The notes beneath the pieces were generated by a model, which was not told the DNA's origin, searched no databases, and worked only from the letters and a program-made list of their open reading frames with translations. The translations under genes and the position numbers were made by a program. DNA of 64,000 nucleotides from Beroe forskalii (taxonomy: Eukaryota > Ctenophora > Nuda > Beroida > Beroidae), in NCBI GenBank assembly GCA_011033025.1, contig WFMF01000041.1, positions 756,053-820,052 of the forward strand. The letters are read 5' to 3'. Of the stretch, positions 58,001-64,000 are shown piece by piece; position 1 is the first letter of the stretch, and each line of letters opens with the position of its first letter.

Positions 58001-61000
58001 ATCATTCGAGTGGTGAGACACATTAATAAAATACGCTCAGAACATAAATAGACGGTTGCAATGACTTGACTGAGCGCTGCAAAATTGTTGAAAATAACCG
58101 CCTATTCTTTGCAAGCACAGTACTTGAGTAGGGCCGGGAGATTTGGATTTAGAGTGGTGCATTAAAAACTGGCGCGACACTGTAGGCAAACGATCGGAGA
58201 ATAATTAAAATGCTTTCCATCACGTCTTTTTCCAAGGCCAATGACTGGTATGTGCTAAGTTATGCAGAATGACAAGAAGCAGGAGTTATGCAGAACTCAG
58301 AATTCTGCAAGTGTGTCACAGATCTGGGATCAAAATTACTCCTGAGACGTGGCATTGGAATAAAAATACGGAGTAAAAATACGGGAATATTTTAATTTCT
58401 GGCCAAGACTCGCATGCTAAAAACATACCATTATGGTTATTATAAGTTACTACGAATATCGGGCTTTTTATTGGAGAATTTACGGGGTAAAATTAGAAAA
58501 TTTGGGATTATAATTCCTTGCGGAGACTCCTGTTAAAATCATACCATTATCCTACCCAGCTTTTTATTCGAGAACACCCTCAAAGTCAACCTCAAAGTCA
58601 ATATTATGTTAATCGATTTTTGCAGTCAGAGATATCATTATATTAATTTTTGGCCAAGACTCATATTAAAGCTTTAAAATCATTCCATCATTCTACCCAG
58701 CTTTTTATTGGAGAACACCTTCAGGTTATAAATATCAATCCATTTGTGCACAATGTGCACTGTGCAGTCAGAGATATCATCTGCATACAGTGCACTGACC
58801 TACTGGGTATAACCAAGCCTTTTAGTGCAAATAATTATTATATTTTACCGAGTTTGATAGTGTTTTAAAAGGTTTTGACACCAGTTTAAAGACTTGATAC
58901 CATTTTAAAGGTTTGTCACCGTTTTAGAGGTTTAATAGAGGTTTAAAGGGTTTAATGGAAGTCATGAATAATGCAAACACGTGGTCAGCTCATTTTATGG
59001 CTCAGATATAAATTCTATGAACTGCTTTATATCTTAAAAGCATATTACCGTTGTAGCACTGGTTATAATGGGATCGTTAAACGAGCGTGAAAAATCGAAT
59101 ATTTAGCGGCCTCGACTATGATAATGACGTCACCAAATAAACCATTTTCCGCTTTTATAATATGACGTCATCTCAACCTGATATTTACATCTATTTAACA
59201 TATTTTCCCGTGTAGTAACAATGAAATACGCCACGTGTTGTTTCAGCTGGTTACCCCGGTAACAAGTCACGTGTTGTTTCAGCTGGTAACCCCGGTAACA
59301 AGTCACGTGTTGTTTCAGCTGGTTACCCCGGTAACAAGTCACGTGTTGTTACAGCTGGTTACCCCGGTAACAAGTTACGTGTTGTTTCAGCTGGTTACCC
59401 CGGTAACAAGTCACGTGTTGTTTCAGCTGGTTACCCCGGTAACGAGTCACGTGTTGTTTCAGCTGGTAACCCCGGTAACAGACAGCGGATTTGAAGAACG
59501 AGCTTCTCTGGAGAAAGAAATCAGAAAACTGGTGACTCCTGAGTTCTACAACAACCCTCAGGTATGAGATAGATATCATTCCAAGCCGTCAAGGCAACCT
59601 TTTACACGTTATGATATCGTGCTTTCTATCAGACGGAATCGTGGATTCGCAGTATAGTTAGATAGTTTTTGGGGATCTTAAAACTTAACTGTAAAACTGG
59701 CATATCAAGATAGTATTCTAATTGAAATTTAAATGCGACTTTTATAACCGTTAATAGAATGAGAATTATAAGACTTGATTTGGTAAATGAGTGTTCTTTG
59801 GATCCAGTTAATTAACCCGGCACAATCTTCTTGAAGACTTAACTAGATAAAAGGAAGATTCATATCTTGACATCCGAATAGAATATCAAATCCAATTCAT
59901 AGTTTCCATGATATTTTGCATCAAGACTATATAAAAGTATAAGAGCAGTTTTATTAAAGCCATTATTGTTATACTAACTAAATTTCAACAAGTTTCCTGG
60001 CTTAAAATTAACATATTATATTCACTGCACTTTGAACATCAGGTGATTCTATTTCAGTATTTCCACTGCCGCAAGAAATTAACACAGGTAGGGAAATGTT
60101 TATCTTATAACTGTAAGGAAGTTAGATGCGAAAAAAACTTCGTGTGAAAGATGATTGAAAGTACGTGCTTCCTGATATAGACACAAGATTTATTTCCTAC
60201 TTCTACTTTCATCCTTGGAATTAGAATAATATCAGAAGCCCACGTTGCTGACGGAATGACGGATACATGTGTCAGCAACGTGGGCTTTAACTAAATACTG
60301 TACTACTGTAAAGCCATATATTTTCGCGGGTGCTATTTTTCGCGTTTCTTTAAAAACAGACTAATTTCACGGTTTTAATTTTCACGCATTTCAAAATTCC
60401 TTAAACACAAACCAGTGCTTGTACGTGGCCATTTATCATTTTCGCTCATTGCTGTACGCCTTGATAGCCGGTGATTGTACAAAGGCAAAAGCCCAGTAAT
60501 GAGGTGTCTTGTTCGTCTATGTTTACTTAAGTGTGCCTCTGTTTGTCAGACATTACAGCATGTCATCCGTAAACGATACTGCGAACTTAGTTGAGGGCTT
60601 AATGTTTCTAATGAGACACTTTGAGTTGAAAATAATGCCTTGATGACGATCCAATATATCGACTTATCGAATACCTACCAACAATGTACAAGTTTCTTCC
60701 ACTCAAAAAATACGCAGATATAAATTTATCTCCAAGAATTGAAAATTAACTTCACGGCTGATATTTTCGCGGATTTTCTTTTCCAAATAAATGCGCGAAA
60801 ATTAATGCCGCGCGAAAATTAATGGCTTTACAGTAGATAAAAAGCTTATCACAGGATCACGAATTATAATCTTGACTTGTCAAGATTATAATTCGTGATT
60901 CTGTGATATGCTATTTATCTATTTAAGTATTTAGTGTCGTATACTTAAACTATAACGTATCTCAGATATCAGGCAGGGTATTGAACGATGATAATGAAGT

Positions 61001-63536
61001 AGTGACCCTTTCACCTAAATAAACTGTATTTCAGATGTCGGGGAGCACGTTGAACCAAGATAAAGTGGTTATGCCTATTAACCCTGCTTTGTTCGACCTA
61101 CCTGAGATAAACAACAGACTTCCTCCCTTGCCTAGGAGGTGCAACTCAGCTCACACCGTCAGGTAAATAAAGTGAATGAGAGGGTAAATGCAGTGAGGAA
61201 GAGGGTAAATACGCGGTAAAATATAAAGGGTAAATATAAAATAATTGACGAGATACAATGAAAAAGAGGCTGAAAAAGGAATAAAATCGGATGAAACCAC
61301 AGATTTGGTATGGACATTGGAAACAACTTCACCCTTATAATAGGAAACGACAATGAGTACGATAATATTCGAAAGCTCCTGAGCTCAGGAAACCTCAACT
61401 ATTTCATATTGTATTCGTTAGTAGTTCTCACTCTCCTAAAAGTTTAAACTTCCCAAAAAGCCTAACTGAACCCCCCAACAGATCTCTGGCTGACACACCA
61501 GGCAGCAGAGCTCACACTGCCTCCCCCGTTTGCTGCACTCCAGACAAGACAAGCACTGAACCCCAAACAGGTTAAAAACACACCCAAATCCTTCATGACA
61601 GTAACCAATCAGGTTAAAAACATCACAAATCCTTCATGGCAGTAACCAATCAGGTTAAAAACACTCCAAATAAAAGTCATGACGGTAACTGCAATCAGAG
61701 CGCGAGTTGACGGTCAACTCATGCACTGATTGGATTGTTGCCAATTAGTATAGGGACCAATGGGTGAGCTTAAAAGACGTTACTTTAAACTGGAGCTCGG
61801 ACGCAAATTGTTAAGATTAGTGAAGAATAAAAGTGCAATTTTCAATCGAGACACGCCGGTCTTTATGGAATATGAACTATGACATATTTTCACAAAGAAC
61901 CTATAAATTTATTGGTTTCAAATAAATTGGAATGCATGGATTTATTTCCGCGGCGTTTTTCGGCTAGACGATGAAATTATACTGGACAATCGCGTAAAAT
62001 CGTTTCCTAAATACTATTTGTGTTGGTTGGTGTCCTATTAAGCAGTTTGAAGTACTAAAGTTCATAATTCAGTATATTTATGATCAATGGATGCAATGGA
62101 TGCGCATGTCATAAGTCAGGCTTCAGTTTGAAAGTTTAAAACTTTAATACCTAATTAAGGTTTTAAAGGGGATTGGCATAAGCTAAACGAAAGGAACGAA
62201 TATATTTGAAATATTTTCTCTTGAGACCTTTGACAGGACCAAATTCTGATTAAAAGTAGGGTAAGAGCTACAGATGTGACAGTTGTGAAAGCCGAGTTTC
62301 TGATGCTTATTAACTCAAATAAAATCACGCATCACGCTCGTTTAAAAAGCTCAAAGTTTGTTGAGGAAATCTGCAATTCACCTGCAGTCAGACAGTGCAG
62401 TCAGACACCTTGACATAAACTCAGACGAAGTGAAAATGAGAAGAAACTGCGGTCCTGTTAGCCAATTTATATGGGGTTGTCGAGGAAAGCTGGAGGGATT
62501 ATGTCATTCTCAACCATTTTAAAAAATTTAATAACAAAATTCATATCCGAACTCAGCTGATCAACATATGACTGCTTAGCTTGAAATTCCCACCGGAAGG
62601 TGCCATACAATTTGTGTAACAGTTACAGTCAGCCACATATAAAAGGGTTTGTTGAGGAAAGATAGAGGGATTATGTCATTTCGAACCGAACCTGCAAAAA
62701 TTTTATGAAGATCAAAGTTATTATATCCGATATCAGCTGATCATTGTACAACTGCTTAGCTTGGTTTAACTCGAAAACTATAGTGCTGGACAGCTGGTGT
62801 CGCGACATCAAGAAATCATCGATGAACTGATTAATTCTGGATTTAATAAATAAGGGTTTGTCGAGGGCATCTACTGTAGAGGAGTATAGGGATTATGTCA
62901 TGTCGAACCGAACACTCAACAGTCACAAAAAAGATCAGGTTTATTATCTTCGGTATCATCTGATCAAAATATAGCTGTTTAGCTTGATTTAACCCGTCAA
63001 CCCGACAACTATAGAGGCTGTACAAGTGTCACGACTTCGAGAAATGATCGATGAACTGATTATAATTCTGGATGAAATGATAAATTCAGGAATAAATAAA
63101 TAAGGGTTTGTCGAGGGCATCTATAGAAGCATAATGTCATGTCGAACCGAACACGCACAAATTTTATAAAGATCAGATTTATTAAATTCGATATTAAATT
63201 CGATATCAGCTGATAATTGCTTACCTGACAACTAAAGAACTAAACTCAGATGTCACGACTTCAAGAAATAAGATTATAATTCTGAATTTGCCGATTGCAC
63301 GGTGCCATATAATATGTACAGTCCGTGCGAACTAACTGATATTCCAGTATTATACCGTGCACGTACAAATGACGGGTTTTTAGTACCATTCAACTTTTTG
63401 AACTAAAATCATAATGTTTTTTTCAGAGCGGAAGTTCTCGACAGTTGTTCACAGAGGAAGCGTAGGCTCCACCATCAGAACTCCTCCTGGGAAAACCTAC
63501 AAGCTGTTCAGGAGGGGATTCAGCACCATCACCTGA
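33996..63536 (+). CDS. Immunoglobulin-superfamily type I membrane protein, 3' part (about 15 exons)
   Basis: Conceptual splicing of plus-strand exons gives Ig-like extracellular segments, one transmembrane helix and a ~150-residue cytoplasmic tail ending in TGA at 63534-63536. The clearest Ig domain spans 39051-40878 (LNLLCRAAGDPQPTVDWYK, then NSAGTWECRATN). Earlier exons look like diverged Ig folds with tryptophan or cysteine landmarks. The helix lies in exon 57448-57629. The tail has EFYNNP, a possible SH2-binding site once phosphorylated, and LPPLPRRC, a class II SH3-type motif. Phase is kept at every junction from 37964 to the end; the junction 36635/37964 is out of phase, so an exon is probably missed there. 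No signal peptide or start was found upstream. It is probably an adhesion or signalling receptor; the family is not identified further. Confidence 0.82.
34286..34402 (+). CDS. Ig-gene exon B
   Basis: Acceptor CAATTCAG, donor GTACGT. It reads DGVYKLRVLDTHLG and VTNVECQSSNVWGS, like the second half of an Ig domain (D-G-Y-L-V, then V-C). Phase 1 in, phase 1 out. Confidence 0.7.
34597..34783 (+). repeat. Dispersed repeat copy 1 (TTTCGAAAATCATGTG family)
   Basis: An intronic segment with GAGCAAGTTTAAAACGTTAAATGATA, here shortened to its core GCAAGTTTAAAACGTTAAAT, then GCTTTCGAAAATCATGTG and CGTCGTCAGC, ending in GGGATAATCAA. It is inverted relative to copy 2 at 56711-56905; a partial copy 3 lies at 63690-63760. 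Confidence 0.75.
35214..35286. repeat. 22-bp-stem hairpin
   Basis: Arms 35214-35235 and 35265-35286 (AAATCTC, AATGATTCTCATT) pair with one mismatch over 22 bp. Confidence 0.75.
35304..35412. mobile_element. MITE-like element with ~29-bp inverted repeats
   Basis: Arms 35304-35332 and 35384-35412 share ATTA-ACGCCGC and GAAATAGGCGG in inverted order with a few mismatches. It resembles the 5232-5335 element in size but not in sequence. Confidence 0.6.
35690..35970 (+). repeat. GTGGTGTCA minisatellite in the intron before exon C
   Basis: Units of 13-18 bp with the cores GTGGTGTCAATGTG and GTGGTGTCAATA, grading into GCGAGAAATGTTGTC variants up to the exon C acceptor. Upstream, a ~35-bp unit GACATATCAGTAGCCCACAT is duplicated at about 35480 and 35660. 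Confidence 0.75.
35994..36117 (+). CDS. Ig-gene exon C
   Basis: Acceptor TTCTCCCAG, donor GTGAGC. It reads YPDPGFIEWSISQDP and QIDPGFIEYEAFV, with an NTS glycosylation site. Phase 1 in, phase 2 out. Confidence 0.75.
36541..36635 (+). CDS. Ig-gene exon D
   Basis: Acceptor ATTTCAG, donor GTAGGA. It reads SADVKAINFVVADAS and VQTNLEIYG, like the closing strands of a domain. Phase 2 in, phase 1 out, which does not match the next recognised exon. Confidence 0.72.
36671..36771 (+). repeat. GGGGAAATTTAA tandem repeat
   Basis: About eight units of 11-14 bp (AAGGGGAAATTT and variants) just after exon D. Confidence 0.85.
36772..37963. other. Intron D-E, nothing further recognised
   Basis: AT-rich; may hide a small exon needed to restore phase between D and E. 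None is convincing. Confidence 0.4.
37964..38074 (+). CDS. Ig-gene exon E
   Basis: Acceptor ATCACAG, donor GTTAGT. It reads TIPGVNVTITASI, then PLPGLKWLLNGEEV, the B and C strands of an Ig fold. Phase 0 in, phase 0 out. The incoming phase conflicts with exon D. A 20-nt exon at about 37890 (after TTTTTCAG) would restore phase, but its donor is weak. Confidence 0.65.
38326..38434 (+). CDS. Ig-gene exon F
   Basis: Acceptor CCCCTCAG, donor GTAACA. It reads SDDVLLEDTAVTLV and TVTLELLPQSTCHS. Phase 0 in, phase 1 out. It completes the domain begun in exon E. Confidence 0.72.
38780..38865 (+). CDS. Ig-gene exon G
   Basis: Acceptor GTTGTCAG, donor GTAAAT. It reads ARSQSVTVTVLGDSPP and NLPRYIEKRE: the G strand of one Ig domain followed by the start of the next. 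Phase 1 in, phase 0 out. A second AG 14 nt later would break phase. Confidence 0.75.
39051..39142 (+). CDS. Ig-gene exon H
   Basis: Acceptor TTTTTTTCAG, donor GTTAGT. It reads GEKLNLLCRAAGDPQ and VDWYKRQPTSS: the Ig B-strand cysteine and the C-strand tryptophan. Phase 0 in, phase 2 out. Confidence 0.88.
39208..39720 (+). repeat. Tandem duplication in intron H-I
   Basis: The block AAACTCGAGAAATAGAATTC, followed by GCAGACACATTTATTCGGTC, occurs at about 39250-39290 and again at about 39569-39608. Similar flanks (AATATTTAAAGAAA, GTGGGTCACA-like) extend each copy to 180-300 bp. Confidence 0.75.
39721..40185. other. Intron H-I, no feature recognised
   Basis: An open frame at 39820-40113 has no splice context or domain. 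No further repeat beyond short similarities to the adjacent inverted element. Confidence 0.4.
40186..40609. mobile_element. ~424 bp inverted-repeat element in intron H-I
   Basis: The outer arms 40186-40214 and 40575-40609 share CTTCAGAAGTTAT-type and TTGTTGCGCC words in inverted order. The inner arms near 40330-40382 and 40481-40534 match inverted over about 50 bp (CTCGACTCTAGTGG, TTGTGTTTGACTTC). It looks like a short foldback or MITE. Confidence 0.65.
40633..40786 (+). repeat. Five-unit minisatellite ending at the exon I acceptor
   Basis: Units TGTTGCTATGGAAGCAACC start at 40633, 40666, 40699, 40729 and 40759 (periods 33, 33, 30, 30). The later three read TGTTGCTATGACAACC. The last unit runs into CCCTCTCAG, the splice acceptor. 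Confidence 0.85.
40787..40878 (+). CDS. Ig-gene exon I
   Basis: Acceptor CCCTCTCAG, donor GTATCT. It reads LEESFLKVEAMSVN and AGTWECRATNNAG, the E and F strands with the second cysteine. Phase 2 in, phase 1 out. The second satellite array begins 12 bp after the exon. Confidence 0.88.
40891..56548. repeat. ~353 bp satellite array, about 44 monomers, inside the Ig-gene intron I-J
   Basis: Same family and orientation as the 12.7-33.7 kb arrays, in the GACCTAAGAAAG subtype. The 7-mer TAAACCA lies directly at both edges (40884-40890 and 56549-56555), as a target duplication would. Shared private variants 2.83 kb apart mark an eight-monomer duplication (41.23-46.05 kb). Some monomers carry deletions (near 54605-54650 and 56399). 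Confidence 0.97.
56556..57447. other. Intron I-J, unique part
   Basis: AT-rich. It contains the inverted dispersed repeat copy 2 (56711-56905). The remainder up to the exon J acceptor shows nothing else recognised. Confidence 0.5.
56711..56905 (-). repeat. Dispersed repeat copy 2, inverted
   Basis: Its reverse complement follows copy 1 (34597-34783) closely over about 190 bp: GAGCAAGTTT, GCTTTCGAAAATCATGTG, CGTCGTCAGCTGAAAATG, ATGAGTGGTGTCA, GGGATAATCAA. Confidence 0.75.
57448..57629 (+). CDS. Ig-gene exon J, transmembrane
   Basis: Acceptor CCCCGCAG, donor GTGAGT. It reads QSDVKFVELILKSG, then a hydrophobic helix (TLLTVAFLVLVGPLLLAVY) and the stop-transfer CKKRKLYRQAR. Phase 1 in, phase 0 out. 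The intron before it is 16.6 kb, of which 15.7 kb is satellite. Confidence 0.9.
57630..59230. other. Intron J-K with a degenerate ~130 bp repeat
   Basis: At about 58370-58745 three diverged units share CCAAGACTC, AAAATCATACCATTAT, CTACCCAGCTTTTTATT and GGAGAACACC. No exon recognised; frames at 57767-57967 and 58650-58868 break phase and lack motifs. Confidence 0.55.
59231..59482 (+). repeat. 36-bp tandem repeat carrying seven 3' splice sites
   Basis: Seven exact-length 36-bp units with TTGTTTCAG, then CTGGTTACCCCGGTAAC and AAGTCACGTG. Each has a pyrimidine-rich acceptor (one is TTGTTACAG) in the same reading frame. Each unit encodes LVTPVTSHVLFQ. It also contains the palindrome CACGTG and the arm pair GTTACC/GGTAAC. 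Confidence 0.92.
59463..59561 (+). CDS. Ig-gene exon K with seven possible starts
   Basis: The shortest form starts at 59463 after TTTCAG and reads LVTPVTDSGFEERAS, EIRKLVTPEFYNNPQ; donor GTATGA. Phase 0 at both ends. Six more acceptors lie at exact 36-nt steps upstream (starts 59247, 59283, 59319, 59355, 59391, 59427). Using any of them only adds 12-residue units and no stop. Confidence 0.85.
60058..60087 (+). CDS. Ig-gene exon L (30-nt microexon)
   Basis: Acceptor CTATTTCAG, donor GTAGGG. It reads YFHCRKKLTQ and keeps phase 0 on both sides, so it could be skipped without frame loss. Confidence 0.68.
60236..60287. repeat. Perfect 17-bp-stem hairpin
   Basis: AAGCCCACGTTGCTGAC (60236-60252) and its exact reverse complement (60271-60287) around an 18-nt loop. 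Confidence 0.8.
60303..60836. mobile_element. 534-bp non-autonomous DNA transposon-like element
   Basis: The ends CTACTGTAAAGCCAT and ATGGCTTTACAGTAG are perfect inverted repeats. Just inside, both ends carry TTTTCGCG words. No transposase frame. The flanking TA at both sides may be the target site but is not certain. Confidence 0.75.
60847..60908. repeat. Near-perfect 62-bp palindrome
   Basis: 30-bp arms (60847-60876, 60879-60908) with a single mismatch and a 2-nt centre. The inner words are CACGAATTATAATCTTGAC and their mirror. It starts only 10 bp after the previous element. Confidence 0.85.
61035..61162 (+). CDS. Ig-gene exon M
   Basis: Acceptor GTATTTCAG, donor GTAAAT. It reads MSGSTLNQDKVVMP, DLPEINNRLPPLPRR and CNSAHTV. 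It holds the PPLPRR motif. Phase 0 in, phase 2 out. Confidence 0.82.
61163..61481. other. Intron M-N, nothing recognised
   Basis: Purine-rich, AT-rich intron; the minus-strand frame here is low complexity. Confidence 0.45.
61482..61570 (+). CDS. Ig-gene exon N
   Basis: Acceptor CCCAACAG, donor GTTAAA. It reads SLADTPGSRAHTAS and CCTPDKTSTEPQT, rich in Ser/Thr-Pro. Phase 2 in, phase 1 out. The donor is repeated twice just downstream. Confidence 0.8.
61569..61700 (+). repeat. ~42-bp tandem repeat beginning at the exon N donor
   Basis: CAGGTTAAAAACA occurs at the true donor (GT at 61571) and again with GT at 61613 and 61654, separated by AATCCTTCATG and CAGTAACCAATCAG. Extending to the later donors meets an in-frame TAA at once, so only the first gives an open product. 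Confidence 0.85.
61701..63426. repeat. Intron N-O with ~170-250 bp degenerate tandem units
   Basis: Four units start near 62472, 62645, 62852 and 63102, marked by GGGTTTGTYGAGG, GGATTATGTCAT, TCGAACCGAAC, ATATCAGCTGATCA and CTGCTTAGCTTG. The part before 62470 shows no feature. Confidence 0.7.
63427..63536 (+). CDS. Ig-gene last coding exon O
   Basis: Acceptor TTTTTTTCAG. It reads RKFSTVVHRGSVGS, TIRTPPGKTYKLFRR and GFSTIT, then TGA. Phase 1 in. Basic and Ser/Thr-rich, with possible phosphorylation sites. Confidence 0.85.
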
Positions 63537-64000
63537 TCACTTGAAACGCGACTTGTCATGTGATCACTTGACACGTGACTTTTCATGAGATCAAACTATC
63601 AAAGTTTAAACGATATAACTGATACGAGAGGATGACACGTGACTTGTCATTAGATTGACGCTTAAACGATATAACTGATACGAGAGGATTGCTATCGGAA
63701 GCTTTCGAAGATCTTGTGATTATTGTCGTCAGTTTGTCATGAACATGGTCACGTGAGAGGGTGAAATCTATAAGTCACGACTGTATACGCCGCTTCAAGT
63801 TCAAGTCACGATTATAGACAAAGCTCGTTATGGTGCCTAAAGTGGAAGGAATACACCCGTCAGGGTCGTCAATTCATGGAATAAGTCGCACGTGATTTGT
63901 CTTGAAGATGATTGGATGGTAAAAACAAATCATGTCACGCGTCAGGTCATGATTATGAACGGGATCTTATGTCAATATATTGACTTTGGAAACAGGACAG
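63537..64000 (+). other. 3' untranslated region and flank of the Ig gene
   Basis: Contains a direct duplication of AACGATATAACTGATACGAG (about 63610 and 63668) and a partial copy 3 of the dispersed repeat (63690-63760). No AATAAA was noticed before the window ends, so the transcript end is not placed. Confidence 0.5.

Noticed and set aside
59235..59567. Treating the whole 110-codon frame as a separate gene
   Set aside because: It has exon features (acceptors, donor, phase match with exons J and L) and no start context of its own.

Overview
The window is animal (metazoan) nuclear DNA, most likely from an aquatic invertebrate. Coding exons are short, split by long introns and bounded by GT/AG. 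There are no operons. The rest is mostly AT-rich repeats and transposons. Two host genes are recognisable by conceptual splicing. The first is the 3' part of an INSIG-type sterol regulator on the minus strand (exons at 4176-4202, 4395-4497, 4905-5071). The second is the 3' part of an immunoglobulin-superfamily type I membrane protein on the plus strand (about 15 exons, 33996-63536).

Layout. 1-5.1 kb holds a GC-rich inverted-repeat patch, a retroelement ORF relic and the INSIG exons. 5.6-9.4 kb is a foldback-type element whose roughly 1 kb arms are built from degenerate ~165 bp repeats; its centre contains a strand-switching telomere-like tract and a tRNA-derived SINE-like sequence. A related repeat cluster lies at 11.3-11.9 kb. 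A 100-N scaffold gap is at 12600-12699. From 12.7 to 33.7 kb runs an array of a ~352 bp satellite. It was broken by a 9.7 kb Ty3/Gypsy LTR retrotransposon (minus strand, LTRs 13519-14423 and 22334-23241), which in turn carries a Penelope-like RT/GIY-YIG fragment at about 16.67-18.24 kb, and by a 2.6 kb foldback element (24316-26895) with two internal strand-switching minisatellites. A second satellite array (40891-56548, about 44 monomers) fills one intron of the Ig gene. It starts 12 bp after a splice donor and contains an eight-monomer higher-order duplication.

How the parts relate. Exons of the Ig gene encode degenerate Ig-like segments, one canonical C2-type Ig domain, a transmembrane helix and a cytoplasmic tail with a YNNP and a PPLPRR motif. 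Every exon junction from 37964 to the stop codon keeps phase; one junction upstream (36635 to 37964) does not and probably hides a small exon. The exon at 59463 is preceded by seven exact 36-bp copies of its own 3' splice site, all in frame, which could add 0-6 copies of a 12-residue segment to the cytoplasmic tail. The retrotransposon has a canonical -1 frameshift signal (TTTAAAC plus a stem-loop) between gag and pol.

Limits. The 5' exons of both host genes are missing, and both would lie toward the gap and satellite in the middle, so a wrong scaffold join is possible. Several breaks in the transposon ORFs fall at short homopolymers and may be consensus errors. No database search was run; family names rest on motifs read directly.
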